Source: WTJY01 sp041568735
GTDB lineage: Bacteria > Chloroflexota > Anaerolineae > Promineifilales > Promineifilaceae
Assembly (NCBI GenBank): GCA_041568735.1
Contig: JBFFZG010000271.1
Coordinates: forward strand, 1 to 6,435
DNA length: 6,435 nucleotides
Direction: 5' to 3'
The position numbers and the translations under genes are program-made. The notes under the pieces were generated by a model, which was given only the letters and a program-made list of their open reading frames with translations, was not told where the DNA came from and ran no database searches. Positions 6,320 through 6,435 of this stretch are shown one piece after another. The first letter of the stretch is position 1. Each line of letters starts with the position of its first letter.

Positions 6320-6367
6320 AAAAAATCGCTTTTCTCTTTCATTTTAAAATGAAAGAGAAAAGCGATT
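6318..6367 (-). terminator. Perfect 44-bp palindrome followed by eight T on the - strand (intrinsic terminator-like)
   Basis: Bases 6324-6345 are the exact reverse complement of 6346-6367 (22-bp arms, no mismatch, central TTTTAAAA). Each arm starts AATCGCTTTT and ends TTTCATTTT. On the - strand the palindrome runs into eight consecutive T (6325-6318, overlapping the arm end), the layout of a rho-independent terminator; the + strand side has no T-run. The arms are only about one-quarter GC in a very GC-rich region. It probably ends a - strand gene lying to the right of the window, but because it lies 51 bases before the dehydrogenase ATG it could instead be a leader attenuator. Confidence 0.65.
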
Positions 6368-6391
6368 GGCTCGCTGCCGGTGGTCCGACGG

Positions 6392-6408
6392 TAACTCCTA
6401 ACTCCCCG
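6392..6408 (-). repeat. Second, inverted copy of the CCTAACTCC-type repeat unit
   Basis: TAACTCCTAACTCCCCG on the + strand contains AACTCCTAAC (6393-6402), the exact reverse complement of GTTAGGAGTT at 4632-4641 in the G-rich repeat. It lies in non-coding sequence beyond the palindrome. The match is short but has the same tandem character. Confidence 0.45.
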
Positions 6409-6435
6409 TTTTTTCAAACCGCCGGGTGCGGGTCA

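Noticed and set aside
6268..6417. N-terminal extension of the dehydrogenase by 50 residues to an ATG at 6417
   Set aside because: It would translate the 44-bp palindrome and T-run, it does not resemble the family, and the ATG at 6267 has a near-consensus Shine-Dalgarno site.
6414..6434. Possible last codons of an upstream - strand gene (reading DPHPAV then TGA)
   Set aside because: Only six codons are visible before the window edge. The terminator-like palindrome downstream is compatible with it, but this is too little to call a gene.
1..6435. CRISPR array, insertion sequence, tRNA/rRNA, or novel multi-gene defence or biosynthetic system
   Set aside because: No regularly spaced identical repeats, transposase, integrase, tRNA cloverleaf or rRNA sequence was seen, and the five genes do not form a coherent new system.

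Overview
The window looks like a GC-rich bacterial chromosome segment, most likely from the phylum Chloroflexota (Anaerolineae or relatives). The inference rests on three things: a lysyl-tRNA synthetase with wording I associate with that phylum (YLRISFELYLKR, YEIGRDFRNEGVSFKHNPEF, YPRDISPLAK); two membrane proteins with Thr/Ala/Pro-rich linkers of the PTATPAPSATPAP kind; and C/G-rich heptad repeats between genes. No database search was possible, so the assignment is from recall.

Layout. Positions 1-141 are a leader with a well-formed hairpin (81-113). Three genes follow on the + strand: a membrane-anchored Ser/Thr protein kinase with an extracytoplasmic C-terminal domain (142-1914), lysyl-tRNA synthetase lysS (2046-3587), and a membrane-anchored CBM9/DOMON-like beta-sandwich protein (3651-4598). 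Two genes on the - strand converge on them: a small unrecognised protein (4633-5091) and a zinc-dependent, NAD-type alcohol dehydrogenase (5227-6267). The two convergent 3' ends are only 34 bases apart, and a G-rich tandem heptad (G-quadruplex-like on the + strand) fills the gap and supplies the last codons and stop of the small - strand gene. An inverted match to the same repeat lies at 6392-6408. The dehydrogenase leader contains a perfect 44-base AT-rich palindrome followed by eight T on the - strand (terminator-like) and a 7-base sequence exactly complementary to the dehydrogenase Shine-Dalgarno region.

How the genes relate. There is no clear shared pathway. lysS is housekeeping and may share a transcript with the CBM9-like gene (63-base gap). 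The kinase and the CBM9-like protein both place a folded domain outside the membrane on a disordered linker, which suggests cell-surface sensing or binding but does not link them functionally. I see no mobile element, CRISPR array, RNA gene or defence system. The window reads as ordinary chromosome; the most notable signals are the non-coding structures around the dehydrogenase and the unclassified extracytoplasmic domain of the kinase.
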